A stretch of DNA of 64,000 bases from Zoogloeaceae bacterium. GTDB lineage: Bacteria; Pseudomonadota; Gammaproteobacteria; Burkholderiales; Rhodocyclaceae. The stretch is taken from contig JACKMA010000001.1 of assembly GCA_024235635.1 (NCBI GenBank), positions 930,001 to 994,000 on the forward strand. Direction: 5' to 3'. Positions within the stretch are counted from its first letter, which is position 1, and each line of letters starts with the position of its first letter. Below are positions 17,649 to 25,580 of this stretch, piece by piece. The notes beneath the pieces were generated by a model, which had not been told where the DNA came from, did not search any database, and worked only from the letters and a program-made list of their open reading frames with translations. The position numbers and the translations under genes were made by a program.

Positions 17649-18899
17649 TCAGCCGCCTTTCGCCGTGTTCAACCGCTCGTCGATCAGTTCGATCCAGTGC
17701 ACCACCGGGACCGTCGCCGCCGACTCCAGGTGGGTCATGCAGCCGACATTGGCCGAGGCGATCCGGGTCGGACCACCAGCCCCCAGCGCCGCCAGCTTGT
17801 TGTCCCGGAGGCGCATCGACAGCTCAGGCTGCAGCAGCGAGTAGGTGCCGGCCGAGCCACAGCACAGATGGGCATCGGCGACCACCGTGAGTTCGTAGCC
17901 GGCGGCCAGCAACAGGCGCTCGACGACGCCCCGGATCTTCTGTCCGTGCTGAAGGGTACAGGGCGCATGAAACGAGATGCGCTCACCCCTGCCGCCGCCA
18001 CGCGCCTGCAGTGCCCGCTCGAGCGAAGCCACCTCGCGGGTCAGCAACTCGGAGAGGTCGAGTGTCGACTCGCCGATCTGGCGTGCACGGTCGCGATACC
18101 TCGCATCACCGGCCAGCAGGTGTCCGTACTCGCGTACCTGCACGCCGCAGCCTGAGGCCGTCATCAGGATGCCCTCGACCTCGCCCCGTTCGAGCAGCGG
18201 CGCCCACGCATCGACGTTGCGCCGCGCGTCGTCGAGACCACCCGGCTGGTCGTTCAGGTGATAGCGCACGGCGCCGCAGCAGCCGGCGCCGGCGACCTCG
18301 ACCAGCGATATTCCGATCGCATCGAGCACGCGGGCCGCGGCACGATTGACCGAAGGCGCCATCGCCGGTTGCGCGCAACCGGCCAGCGCAATCCACCGGC
18401 GCGGGTGACGGTGCTCGGGCCACCGTCCGGGCGCCCGGACGTCAGGCACCTTGGCCTTCAGCATCCCGGGCAGTAGCGGCTTGACCGCCCGGCCCAGCGC
18501 CATCGACGCGCCGAACAACCCGGCACGGGGCACGAATTCCTTGAGCAACCAGCGCACCGCGCGCTGACCTGCCGGCCGCGCCACCCGCTTCTCGACCACC
18601 TCGCGGCCGATATCCACCAGCCGCCCGTAGCGAACGCCGGACGGACAGGTGGATTCGCACGATCGGCAGGTCAGGCAGCGGTCGAGGTGCAGTTGGGTAC
18701 TGGCCGTGAATTCGCGCCCCTCGAGCACCTGCTTGATCAGATAGATGCGTCCGCGCGGGCCGTCGAGCTCGTCCCCGAGCAACTGGTAGGTCGGACAGGT
18801 CGCGGTACAGAAACCGCAATGCACGCAGGCGCGAAGGATGCTTTCTGCTTCCTTCCCCTGCGCGGTGTCCTTGATGAAATCGGCGAGATTCGTCTGCAT
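17649..18899 (-). CDS. glcF: Glycolate oxidase iron-sulfur subunit
   Basis: A 416-residue subunit that passes electrons from glycolate oxidation towards the respiratory chain. Two ferredoxin-type 4Fe-4S motifs lie near the N-terminus (CVHCGFCTATCP and CLTCRSCESTCP), and two CCG-type cysteine-rich domains follow (GAGCCGAVRYHLN and LCCGSAGTYSLLQPELS), as in GlcF and the heterodisulfide reductase family. It is the last gene of the operon regulator-glcD-glcE-glcF, 27 bases after glcE. Confidence 0.94.
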   Translation of the reverse strand: MQTNLADFIKDTAQGKEAESILRACVHCGFCTATCPTYQLLGDELDGPRGRIYLIKQVLEGREFTASTQLHLDRCLTCRSCESTCPSGVRYGRLVDIGREVVEKRVARPAGQRAVRWLLKEFVPRAGLFGASMALGRAVKPLLPGMLKAKVPDVRAPGRWPEHRHPRRWIALAGCAQPAMAPSVNRAAARVLDAIGISLVEVAGAGCCGAVRYHLNDQPGGLDDARRNVDAWAPLLERGEVEGILMTASGCGVQVREYGHLLAGDARYRDRARQIGESTLDLSELLTREVASLERALQARGGGRGERISFHAPCTLQHGQKIRGVVERLLLAAGYELTVVADAHLCCGSAGTYSLLQPELSMRLRDNKLAALGAGGPTRIASANVGCMTHLESAATVPVVHWIELIDERLNTAKGG

Positions 18900-18926
18900 G
18901 GCTGGCGCCTTCGGGAATTCAGTGGG

Positions 18927-19991
18927 TCAATCGACCGGATACATGCGGCCACGGCCGAACACATCCTCGGGATCGAGCGCCTCCTTGACGCGCCGATTGA
19001 TCCGCGCAATGGTCGCCGGCAATGGATGGAACACCCCATCGCCCTTGTCGCCGCCGCGAAACAGCGTGGCGTGACCGCCCACCGCCTCGGCCACCTCACG
19101 CACGCGCTGTGCCGGGAGCCCACCGCGGAACCAGCGCTGGGCGCCGCCCCATTCGACCGCGACCGGCGCCTCCAGCGGCAACACCGCCACGTCGGACGGC
19201 ACCGCCAGGCGCCACAAGGCTTCGCCCGACTGGAAGAACGGGTGACGATGCTCGCGCAGATCGCGCCACAGCGCGGTCGCCTCATCGGCGGCGACGACAT
19301 CGCCCCCCAGCTCCCGCCCTGCAGCGTCGATCGCGGCTTCGGCACCGCAAAGACGCAGGGACAGTACACCGTCGTGCCAGAACGAGGCGCCGATCGGCAG
19401 CGGCCGACCGCCCCAGGCGTTCAATCTGGACAAGGCCTCGGCCTGCTGCAGTTCGAAGCGCAGCGTACGTTCGGCGACCGGCTTCGGCAGCACCTTGAGC
19501 GACACTTCGAGCATCAGCGCCAGCGTGCCGAGGCTGCCGGCCATCAGGCGCGAGACGTCGTAGCCGGCGACGTTCTTCATCACCTGCCCGCCGAAGCGCA
19601 GCACCTCGCCCCGGCCATCGATGATCCGTGTGCCGAGGACGAAATCGCGCAGCGCACCGACGCTAGAGCGCCGCGGTCCCGACAGGCCGGCCGCGACGCA
19701 GCCGCCCACGGTCGCACCTTCGCCGAAGGCGGGCGGCTCGAACGGCAACTCCTGGCCGCGCTCGGCCAGCACCGACTGCAGATCCGCCAGCGGCGTGCCG
19801 CAGCGCGCGGTGATCACCAGTTCGGTCGGCTCGTAGGCGACCACGCCCGCGTAGTCACGGCTGTCGAGGATCTCGCCCGCGGTTGGGCCGCCATAGAAAT
19901 CCTTGGTGCCGCCGCCACGCAGCTGCAGCGATTCGCCGCGCGAGGCCGACGCCCGCACCCGATCCCGCCATTCGCGGATCAATTCGTCCAT
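18927..19991 (-). CDS. glcE: Glycolate oxidase FAD-binding subunit
   Basis: A 354-residue FAD-binding protein of the FAD_binding_4 type, shorter than GlcD. It shows LQLRGGGTKDFYGGP at the FAD pyrophosphate site, GEGATVGGCVAAGLSGPRR and LRFGGQVMKNVAGYDVSRLM. Together with GlcD and GlcF it forms the membrane-associated glycolate dehydrogenase that makes glyoxylate. It starts at ATG 19991, 48 bases downstream of glcD. Confidence 0.94.
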   Translation of the reverse strand: MDELIREWRDRVRASASRGESLQLRGGGTKDFYGGPTAGEILDSRDYAGVVAYEPTELVITARCGTPLADLQSVLAERGQELPFEPPAFGEGATVGGCVAAGLSGPRRSSVGALRDFVLGTRIIDGRGEVLRFGGQVMKNVAGYDVSRLMAGSLGTLALMLEVSLKVLPKPVAERTLRFELQQAEALSRLNAWGGRPLPIGASFWHDGVLSLRLCGAEAAIDAAGRELGGDVVAADEATALWRDLREHRHPFFQSGEALWRLAVPSDVAVLPLEAPVAVEWGGAQRWFRGGLPAQRVREVAEAVGGHATLFRGGDKGDGVFHPLPATIARINRRVKEALDPEDVFGRGRMYPVD

Positions 19992-20039
19992 CGGATTCGC
20001 TCCCTGCGATCGATTCGGTATGGATGGCTGCGCGGCATG

Positions 20040-21551
20040 TCAGAAGCGCTCGATGTCGGCATGGGGCAATTGCCCATTGCTGACCCGCATCCGTCCGTAT
20101 TCGGCGCAGCGATTCAGGGTCGGTATCGCCTTGCCCGGATTGAGCAGGCCCGCCGGGTCGAACGCCGCTTTGACCCGGAAGAATGTCTCGATCTCCGGCG
20201 TCGTGAACTGGCTGCACATCTGGTTGATCTTCTCGATTCCGACCCCGTGCTCGCCGGTGATGGTGCCGCCGAGTGCGACCGACAGTTCCAGGATGTCGGC
20301 GCCGAAGGCTTCGGCGCGATCGAGTTCGCCCGGTTGATTGGCATCGAACAGGATCAGTGGATGCATGTTTCCGTCTCCCGCATGGAAGACGTTGATGCAA
20401 CGCAGGCCGTATTTTCTTTCCATGCCCTGGATCGCCAGCAGCATTTCGCCGACCCGCTTGCGCGGGATCGTGCCGTCCATGCAGTAGTAGTCGGGTGAGA
20501 TGCGCCCGGCCGCCGGGAATGCCGCTTTCCGGCCGGCCCAGAACTTGAGGCGCTCGGCCTCGTCGCCCGAGATCCGGATCTCGGTGGCGCCGCTGGCTTC
20601 TAGCACGACGCGCATGCGCTCGATCTCGTCGGCGACCTCCTCGGGCGTGCCGTCGGATTCGCACAGCAGAATGGCGGCCGCCGCCAGGTTGTATCCGGCC
20701 TGGACGAACTGCTCGACCGCCGCAGTCGCCGGTTGGTCCATCATTTCGAGGCCGGCCGGGATGATGCCGGCTGCGATCACCGCGGCCACCGCATCGCCGG
20801 CTTTCGCGACGTCGTCGAAGCTGGCCAGGATGCAGCGGGCGAGCCGCGGCTTCGGTGTCAGGCGCACCGTGATCTCGGTAACCACGGCCAGCATGCCTTC
20901 CGAACCGTGCATCAGCGCCAGCAGATCATAGCCGGGCCCGTCTGGCGCCCTCGAACCGATCTCGACGATTTCGCCGTCAATCGTCACGGCACGGACGCGG
21001 ACGACGTTATGCACGGTCAGACCGTACTTGAGGCAATGCACGCCGCCGGCGTTCTCGGCGACATTGCCGCCGATCGAACAGGCGATCTGTGACGACGGGT
21101 CCGGTGCGTAGTACAGGCCATGCGCGGCCGCGGCTTCGGATATCGCGAGGTTGCGGACCCCCGGCTGGACCACGGCGATCCGGGCATTGGCGTCCAGTTC
21201 GAGGATGCGGTTGAAGCGTGCCAGACTCAGCACGACACCGTGGGCGTGGGGCAGGGCTCCGCCCGAGAGGCCAGTGCCGGCCCCGCGGGCGACGACCGGC
21301 ACGCCCTGCTCGCTGCAGATGCGCAGAACTGCGACCACCTGCGCTTCGGTGCGCGGCAGCACCACCGCCATCGGCACCTGCCGGTAGACCGACAAGCCGT
21401 CGCATTCGTAAGGTTGCAGGTCTTCCTGCGCATGCAGCAGGCACTGGGCCGGCAGCGCACCGGCCAGGGCCTCGACCAGCCGTGCCCGGTCCACCTTCGA
21501 GAAATCCGCTTCGCGCTGCGCCATCGCCGGTGCTTCGTTCCGCTCGCCCAT
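20040..21551 (-). CDS. glcD: Glycolate oxidase catalytic FAD subunit
   Basis: A 503-residue flavoprotein of the D-lactate/glycolate dehydrogenase family. The FAD-binding region shows VVARGAGTGLSGGALPHAHG, DPSSQIACSIGGNVAENAGG and DGPGYDLLALMHGSEGML; the C-terminal part has NVFHAGDGNMHPLILFD and TITGEHGVGIEK, which supply active-site histidines. The start ATG at 21551 has a strong AAGGAGGAG ahead of it and lies 11 bases after the regulator's stop, so the two are co-transcribed. Genes for malate synthase or a glycolate permease are not adjacent. Confidence 0.95.
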   Translation of the reverse strand: MGERNEAPAMAQREADFSKVDRARLVEALAGALPAQCLLHAQEDLQPYECDGLSVYRQVPMAVVLPRTEAQVVAVLRICSEQGVPVVARGAGTGLSGGALPHAHGVVLSLARFNRILELDANARIAVVQPGVRNLAISEAAAAHGLYYAPDPSSQIACSIGGNVAENAGGVHCLKYGLTVHNVVRVRAVTIDGEIVEIGSRAPDGPGYDLLALMHGSEGMLAVVTEITVRLTPKPRLARCILASFDDVAKAGDAVAAVIAAGIIPAGLEMMDQPATAAVEQFVQAGYNLAAAAILLCESDGTPEEVADEIERMRVVLEASGATEIRISGDEAERLKFWAGRKAAFPAAGRISPDYYCMDGTIPRKRVGEMLLAIQGMERKYGLRCINVFHAGDGNMHPLILFDANQPGELDRAEAFGADILELSVALGGTITGEHGVGIEKINQMCSQFTTPEIETFFRVKAAFDPAGLLNPGKAIPTLNRCAEYGRMRVSNGQLPHADIERF

Positions 21552-21562
21552 GATCTCCTCCT

Positions 21563-22309
21563 TCAGCGCCCGACCCGACCGGATCCGGACCGCCCTTCGC
21601 CCGGCGCCAGTCCGAGCCGCTCGGCCGCCGCCTGCAGATGCCCGGCCGCAGCGAGGCGGGCCGCCATCACATCGCCGTCCGCGATCGCACGATACATCGC
21701 CTGGTGTTCGTCGTGGGCGGCAGCAGCCAGACCGCGGACATGGCCCTCGTCGTCCCATGTCGGCACCCGCGAACTCTGGATCTGCGCACCCATGAATTCC
21801 ATGAAGCGAACCAGCAATGGATTGCGGGTCGCGGCAGCGATCGCGAGATGAAATGCGTCGTCGAGTTCACTCGCCTGCTGCCGTTCGACCAACGCTTCTT
21901 CCATCCGACCCAGCAACATCCGCATTTCCGACAAGTCGGATTCCGACCGTCGCGCCGCCGCCAGTTCGGCGATGCCACTTTCCATCAGTTGCCGCAGTTC
22001 GAAAACTTCACGCAGGCCATCGCCGCGGGTCACGCCATCCGCTCGATCGATGCGAAATCGGCTGACGCCGGCACCGACCGCGACGAATGCACCGAGGCCC
22101 TGCCGGGTCTCGACGTAGCCATCGGCCTGCAGGCGGGCGATGGCCTCGCGCACGACCGCTCGACTGACGCCGAAATGCTCGCACAGCTGCTTTTCGGTGG
22201 GCAGCCGATCGCCCTCCGCGAGACGTCGGTCACGCACCCAATCCTGCAGCGATCGCGACAAGGTGTCGGCCAATCTCGGCGGGCGCGGAAGATGTTCACA
22301 CTCAGGCAT
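21563..22309 (-). CDS. glcC: GntR/FadR-family regulator of the glycolate operon
   Basis: A 248-residue regulator: a winged helix-turn-helix (LPTEKQLCEHFGVSRAVVREAIARLQADGYVETRQG) occupies the first 75 residues and an all-helical FCD ligand domain the rest, with the metal-ligand type pattern LDDAFHLAIAAATRNPLL and AAHDEHQAMYRAI. It is the first gene of the operon, 11 bases before glcD, and not divergent as in E. coli. The name rests on this context; PdhR- or LldR-like specificity is possible. A perfect FadR-type operator lies 13 bases upstream of its start, suggesting autoregulation with glycolate or a related acid as ligand. Confidence 0.85.
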   Translation of the reverse strand: MPECEHLPRPPRLADTLSRSLQDWVRDRRLAEGDRLPTEKQLCEHFGVSRAVVREAIARLQADGYVETRQGLGAFVAVGAGVSRFRIDRADGVTRGDGLREVFELRQLMESGIAELAAARRSESDLSEMRMLLGRMEEALVERQQASELDDAFHLAIAAATRNPLLVRFMEFMGAQIQSSRVPTWDDEGHVRGLAAAAHDEHQAMYRAIADGDVMAARLAAAGHLQAAAERLGLAPGEGRSGSGRVGR

Positions 22310-22321
22310 CTGCTTATCTGC

Positions 22322-22332
22322 TTGTCTGACAA
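22322..22332 (-). promoter_or_regulatory. FadR/GntR-type operator before the glycolate operon
   Basis: TTGTCTGACAA is a perfect palindrome matching the general FadR-subfamily site TnGTnnnACnA. It lies 13 bases upstream of the regulator's start codon, where a bound dimer would block transcription of the operon. Confidence 0.65.
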
Positions 22333-22509
22333 CCTGTGCGCAGACTATCCCTTCCCGGATTCCGGCAATAGACGGGTAAACCCGCGCACATGCCAGTCAG
22401 GCTGCCGCATTACCGGGCCGTCTGCAGCTCGACACGACCCCATGCCCCGAAACGGCGCGCGCCGGGGCGAACGATGCCGGGCCACGAGACGGCCGATCGG
22501 CACAAGTCT

Positions 22510-22538
22510 TTGACCTACGAGAAATCTCAGCTTAGAAT
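22510..22538 (+). promoter_or_regulatory. Sigma-70 promoter of rplU-rpmA
   Basis: TTGACC (22510-22515) and TAGAAT (22533-22538) are separated by exactly 17 bases, a near-consensus housekeeping promoter. Start of transcription would be near 22545, giving a leader of about 30 bases to rplU. Confidence 0.75.
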
Positions 22539-22575
22539 TTACGGTTTCGCTCAAAACCACTTCACTGGAGCAACC

Positions 22576-22887
22576 ATGTACGCGGTCATAAAAACCGGCG
22601 GCAAGCAATACCGAGTGTCCGCCGGCCAAAAGATCAAGGTAGAACAGATACCGGCAGACGTGGGCTCGGAAATCACTCTCGGACAAGTTTTGATGGTCGG
22701 AGAAGGCGAGTCGGTCAGGATCGGCACGCCGGTGGTCGACGGTGCTGCCGTCACCGCCACCGTGGTTTCCCACGGGCGTCACGACAAGGTCAAGATTTTC
22801 AAGATGCGTCGCCGCAAGCACTACATCAAGCATCAGGGCCATCGCCAGAACTACACCGAATTGCGCATCGAAGCGATTTCGGGCTAA
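22576..22887 (+). CDS. rplU: 50S ribosomal protein L21
   Basis: A 103-residue protein of the large ribosomal subunit that contacts 23S rRNA and L20. It begins MYAVIKTGGKQYRVSAGQ and ends with the RRRKHYIKHQGHRQ RNA-binding stretch typical of L21. A GGAG lies before the ATG. It is the first gene of rplU-rpmA, with its own strong promoter. Confidence 0.97.
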   Translation: MYAVIKTGGKQYRVSAGQKIKVEQIPADVGSEITLGQVLMVGEGESVRIGTPVVDGAAVTATVVSHGRHDKVKIFKMRRRKHYIKHQGHRQNYTELRIEAISG

Positions 22888-22902
22888 CAGGAGATTTGAC
22901 TC

Positions 22903-23166
22903 ATGGCACACAAAAAGGCCGGCGGCAGTTCTCGTAACGGTCGCGATTCCGAATCGAAACGGCTCGGCGTCAAGCGCTACGGTGGTCAATCGGTGCTGGC
23001 CGGCAACATTCTGGTTCGCCAACGCGGCACCCAGTACCATGCCGGCGACAACGTCGGCATCGGCAAGGACCACACGCTGTTCGCACTGAAGGACGGCAAG
23101 GTCCAGTTCCTGATCAAGGGCCCCGCCAAGCGCCGTACCGTCGCGATCGTTCCGGACGCCGAGTAG
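22903..23166 (+). CDS. rpmA: 50S ribosomal protein L27
   Basis: An 87-residue protein at the peptidyl-transferase region. The N-terminus MAHKKAGGSSRNGRDSESKR is characteristic; its flexible tail reaches the tRNA acceptor ends. An AGGAG precedes the start, 15 bases after rplU, and a strong terminator follows the stop. Confidence 0.97.
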   Translation: MAHKKAGGSSRNGRDSESKRLGVKRYGGQSVLAGNILVRQRGTQYHAGDNVGIGKDHTLFALKDGKVQFLIKGPAKRRTVAIVPDAE

Positions 23167-23190
23167 GCAAGTCCCCTACCCGTCGCGGAC

Positions 23191-23221
23191 AAAGCCCTAT
23201 CCTTCGCGATAGGGCTTTTTT
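23191..23221 (+). terminator. Rho-independent terminator after rpmA
   Basis: AAAGCCCTATC (23191-23201) pairs perfectly with GATAGGGCTTT (23208-23218) around a six-base loop, and the T-run continues to 23221. It lies only 16 bases before obgE, so read-through or a separate obgE promoter must supply the downstream genes. Confidence 0.9.
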
Positions 23222-23236
23222 GTTTCCAGGACCACG

Positions 23237-24346
23237 ATGAAGTTCTTCGACGAAGCCCGCATCGAAGTGGCCGCCGGCGACGGCGGCAACGGCATGGCCT
23301 CGTTCCGCCGCGAGAAGTTCATCCCCAAGGGTGGACCGGACGGTGGTGACGGTGGACGCGGGGGCGACGTGATCGCCGTCGCCGACCGCAATCTCAATAC
23401 CCTGATCGACTTCCGATTCAAGCGGCGTTTCCGTGCCGAGCGCGGCGAGAACGGCGCCTCGAAGGACTGCTACGGACGTGGCGGCGAGGACGTCGTGCTG
23501 CGCATGCCGGTCGGGACGGTCATCCGAGACGAGGATTCCGGCGAGTTGATCGCCGACCTCGACGCCGACGGCAAGCGCGTGCTGGTCGCACGTGGCGGCC
23601 GCGGCGGGCTCGGCAACATCCACTTCAAGTCCAGCGTCAATCGCGCGCCGCGCAAGCGCACGATGGGCGGGGAAGGCCAGCGCCGCAACCTTCACCTCGA
23701 ACTCAAGGTCCTTGCCGATGTCGGCCTGCTCGGCATGCCCAATGCCGGCAAGTCGACCCTGATCCGCGCGGTATCGGCGGCGCGGCCGAAAGTTGCCGAC
23801 TATCCATTCACGACACTTCAACCCAACCTCGGTGTGGTGCGGACGCGAGACGAGAAGAGCTTCGTTCTCGCCGACATACCCGGCCTGATCGAAGGCGCTG
23901 CCGAAGGCGCCGGTCTCGGCCACCGCTTCCTCAAGCACCTGGCACGCACCAACCTGCTGCTCCACCTCGTCGACCTGGCGCCTTTCGACCCCGAGGCCGA
24001 CCCGGTGCAGGAGGCGCGCGCGATCATCGCCGAACTGCGCAAGTACGACGAAGGGCTCTACGCCAAGCCGCGCTGGCTGGTCCTCAACAAGGTGGATCTG
24101 ATCGACGACGTCGAACGCGAAGCCCGGCTCCGCGATTTCGTGTCGGCGCTCGGGCACGAAGGTCCGTGGTTCGCGATCTCCGCGCTTTCGGGTGACGGAT
24201 GTGCAGCGCTGTGTGACGCCGTTCAGGCGCATGTGGACCGCGAATCGGCCAGAATCATGGCCGAACGTGCGGCCGCCGAATTCGATCCGGATGTGGTGCA
24301 GCCCGCCGCTGAGCAGGACTCGGACAGATGGACCGAATCGGAATGA
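23237..24346 (+). CDS. obgE: Obg-family ribosome-assembly GTPase
   Basis: A 369-residue essential GTPase (CgtA/Obg). The glycine-rich Obg fold covers residues 1-158 (GDGGNGMASFRREKF, GGPDGGDGGRGGD). The G domain follows: G1 GMPNAGKS, G2 region with PFTT, G3 DIPGLIEGA, G4 NKVDL and G5 SALSG. The C-terminal tail is acidic, as in proteobacterial Obg. It acts in 50S maturation and stress control. The stop overlaps the probable proB start as ATGA. Confidence 0.96.
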   Translation: MKFFDEARIEVAAGDGGNGMASFRREKFIPKGGPDGGDGGRGGDVIAVADRNLNTLIDFRFKRRFRAERGENGASKDCYGRGGEDVVLRMPVGTVIRDEDSGELIADLDADGKRVLVARGGRGGLGNIHFKSSVNRAPRKRTMGGEGQRRNLHLELKVLADVGLLGMPNAGKSTLIRAVSAARPKVADYPFTTLQPNLGVVRTRDEKSFVLADIPGLIEGAAEGAGLGHRFLKHLARTNLLLHLVDLAPFDPEADPVQEARAIIAELRKYDEGLYAKPRWLVLNKVDLIDDVEREARLRDFVSALGHEGPWFAISALSGDGCAALCDAVQAHVDRESARIMAERAAAEFDPDVVQPAAEQDSDRWTESE

Positions 24347-25482
24347 GATCACGCATCCGCAACGCCAGGCGGCTGGTGGTAAAGGTCGGTTCCGCGCTGG
24401 TGACCAACAACGGCAGTGGCCTCGACACCGCGGCGCTGGAGACCTGGGCGAGTCAGATCGCGGCACTGCGATCGGACGGCAAGGAGGTGGCACTGGTGTC
24501 GTCGGGGGCGATCGCTGCCGGCATGCAACGACTCGGCTGGACACGCCGGCCGAAGGCGGTGCACCAGTTGCAGGCAGCCGCTGCGATCGGACAGATGGGC
24601 CTGGCTCAGGCCTACCAGAGCGCGTTCCTCGGACACGGCCTGCAAACTGCGCAGATCCTGCTCACCCACGACGACCTGGCTGACCGCGAGCGCTACCTGA
24701 ACGCCCGCTCGACGCTGACCACGCTGCTCGAACTGGGCGTCGTGCCGATCATCAACGAAAACGACACGGTGATCACCGAGGAAATCAAGTTCGGCGACAA
24801 CGATACCCTCGGCGCACTGATCGCCAACCTGATCGAAGCCGAAGCCCTGATCATCCTCACCGACCAGAGCGGGCTCTATACCGCCGACCCGCGCAAGAAC
24901 GCGGACGCCAGGCTGATCAGCGAGGGGCTCGCCGACGATCCCAGCTACGACGGCATGGCCGGCGGTTCGGCCAGCCAGATCAGCAAGGGCGGCATGCTGA
25001 CCAAAGTCCGTGCGGCCCGCCGCGCCGCGCGCAGCGGCGCTCACACCGTCATTGCCAGCGGCCGCGACACCGACGTCCTGCTGCGGCTCGTCGCCGGCGA
25101 AGACGTCGGCAGTCTGCTGCATGCCGCCAGTTCGCCACTGCAGGCTCGCAAGCAATGGCTGGCGGACCATCTGCAGGTGGCCGGCAGCGTCATCCTCGAT
25201 GACGGCGCATGCCGGGCCCTGATCCAGGGCCGCAGCCTGCTGCCGGTCGGTGTGCGCTCGGTGATCGGCGAGTTCGCCCGCGGCGAAGTCGTCAGTTGCC
25301 TGTCGCTGGCCGGCCGCGAGATCGCGCGCGGCCTCGCCAACTATGCCGCCGGCGAATGTCGTCGTATCGCCGGGCGTCCGTCCGCGGAGATCGAATCCCT
25401 GCTCGGCTACGTGGACGAAGCGGAGATCATCCACCGCAACAACATGGTGGTGCTCGATCGAAATCCGCCCGACGACCACTGA
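24343..25482 (+). CDS. proB: Glutamate 5-kinase
   Basis: A 379-residue enzyme for the first step of proline synthesis, phosphorylating glutamate. The amino-acid kinase domain has VVKVGSALVTN, VSSGAIAAGM, NENDTVITEE, FGDNDTLGALIA and KGGMLTKVRAAR; a C-terminal PUA domain occupies roughly the last 90 residues. The ATG at 24343, overlapping the obgE stop, fits the family N-terminus (MRSRIRNARRLVVKVG); an ATG at 24328 would add five residues. Confidence 0.95.
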   Translation: MRSRIRNARRLVVKVGSALVTNNGSGLDTAALETWASQIAALRSDGKEVALVSSGAIAAGMQRLGWTRRPKAVHQLQAAAAIGQMGLAQAYQSAFLGHGLQTAQILLTHDDLADRERYLNARSTLTTLLELGVVPIINENDTVITEEIKFGDNDTLGALIANLIEAEALIILTDQSGLYTADPRKNADARLISEGLADDPSYDGMAGGSASQISKGGMLTKVRAARRAARSGAHTVIASGRDTDVLLRLVAGEDVGSLLHAASSPLQARKQWLADHLQVAGSVILDDGACRALIQGRSLLPVGVRSVIGEFARGEVVSCLSLAGREIARGLANYAAGECRRIAGRPSAEIESLLGYVDEAEIIHRNNMVVLDRNPPDDH

Positions 25483-25580
25483 CCGACTCCCCCCGTGCCG
25501 GCCTTTTTCGGCCAGCGCGTTGTCCGCCGGCGCCGGCAGGCGGATACTTGGATCATTGAATCACGAGGGAGGAGCGTGAG

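Noticed and set aside
23237..23500. Glycine-rich repeated triplets in the first part of obgE
   Set aside because: They are the normal Obg-fold glycine repeats, not a DNA-level tandem repeat.
25523..25544. Hairpin after proB as a terminator
   Set aside because: A six-base stem with a ten-base loop and no T-run; too weak to call.
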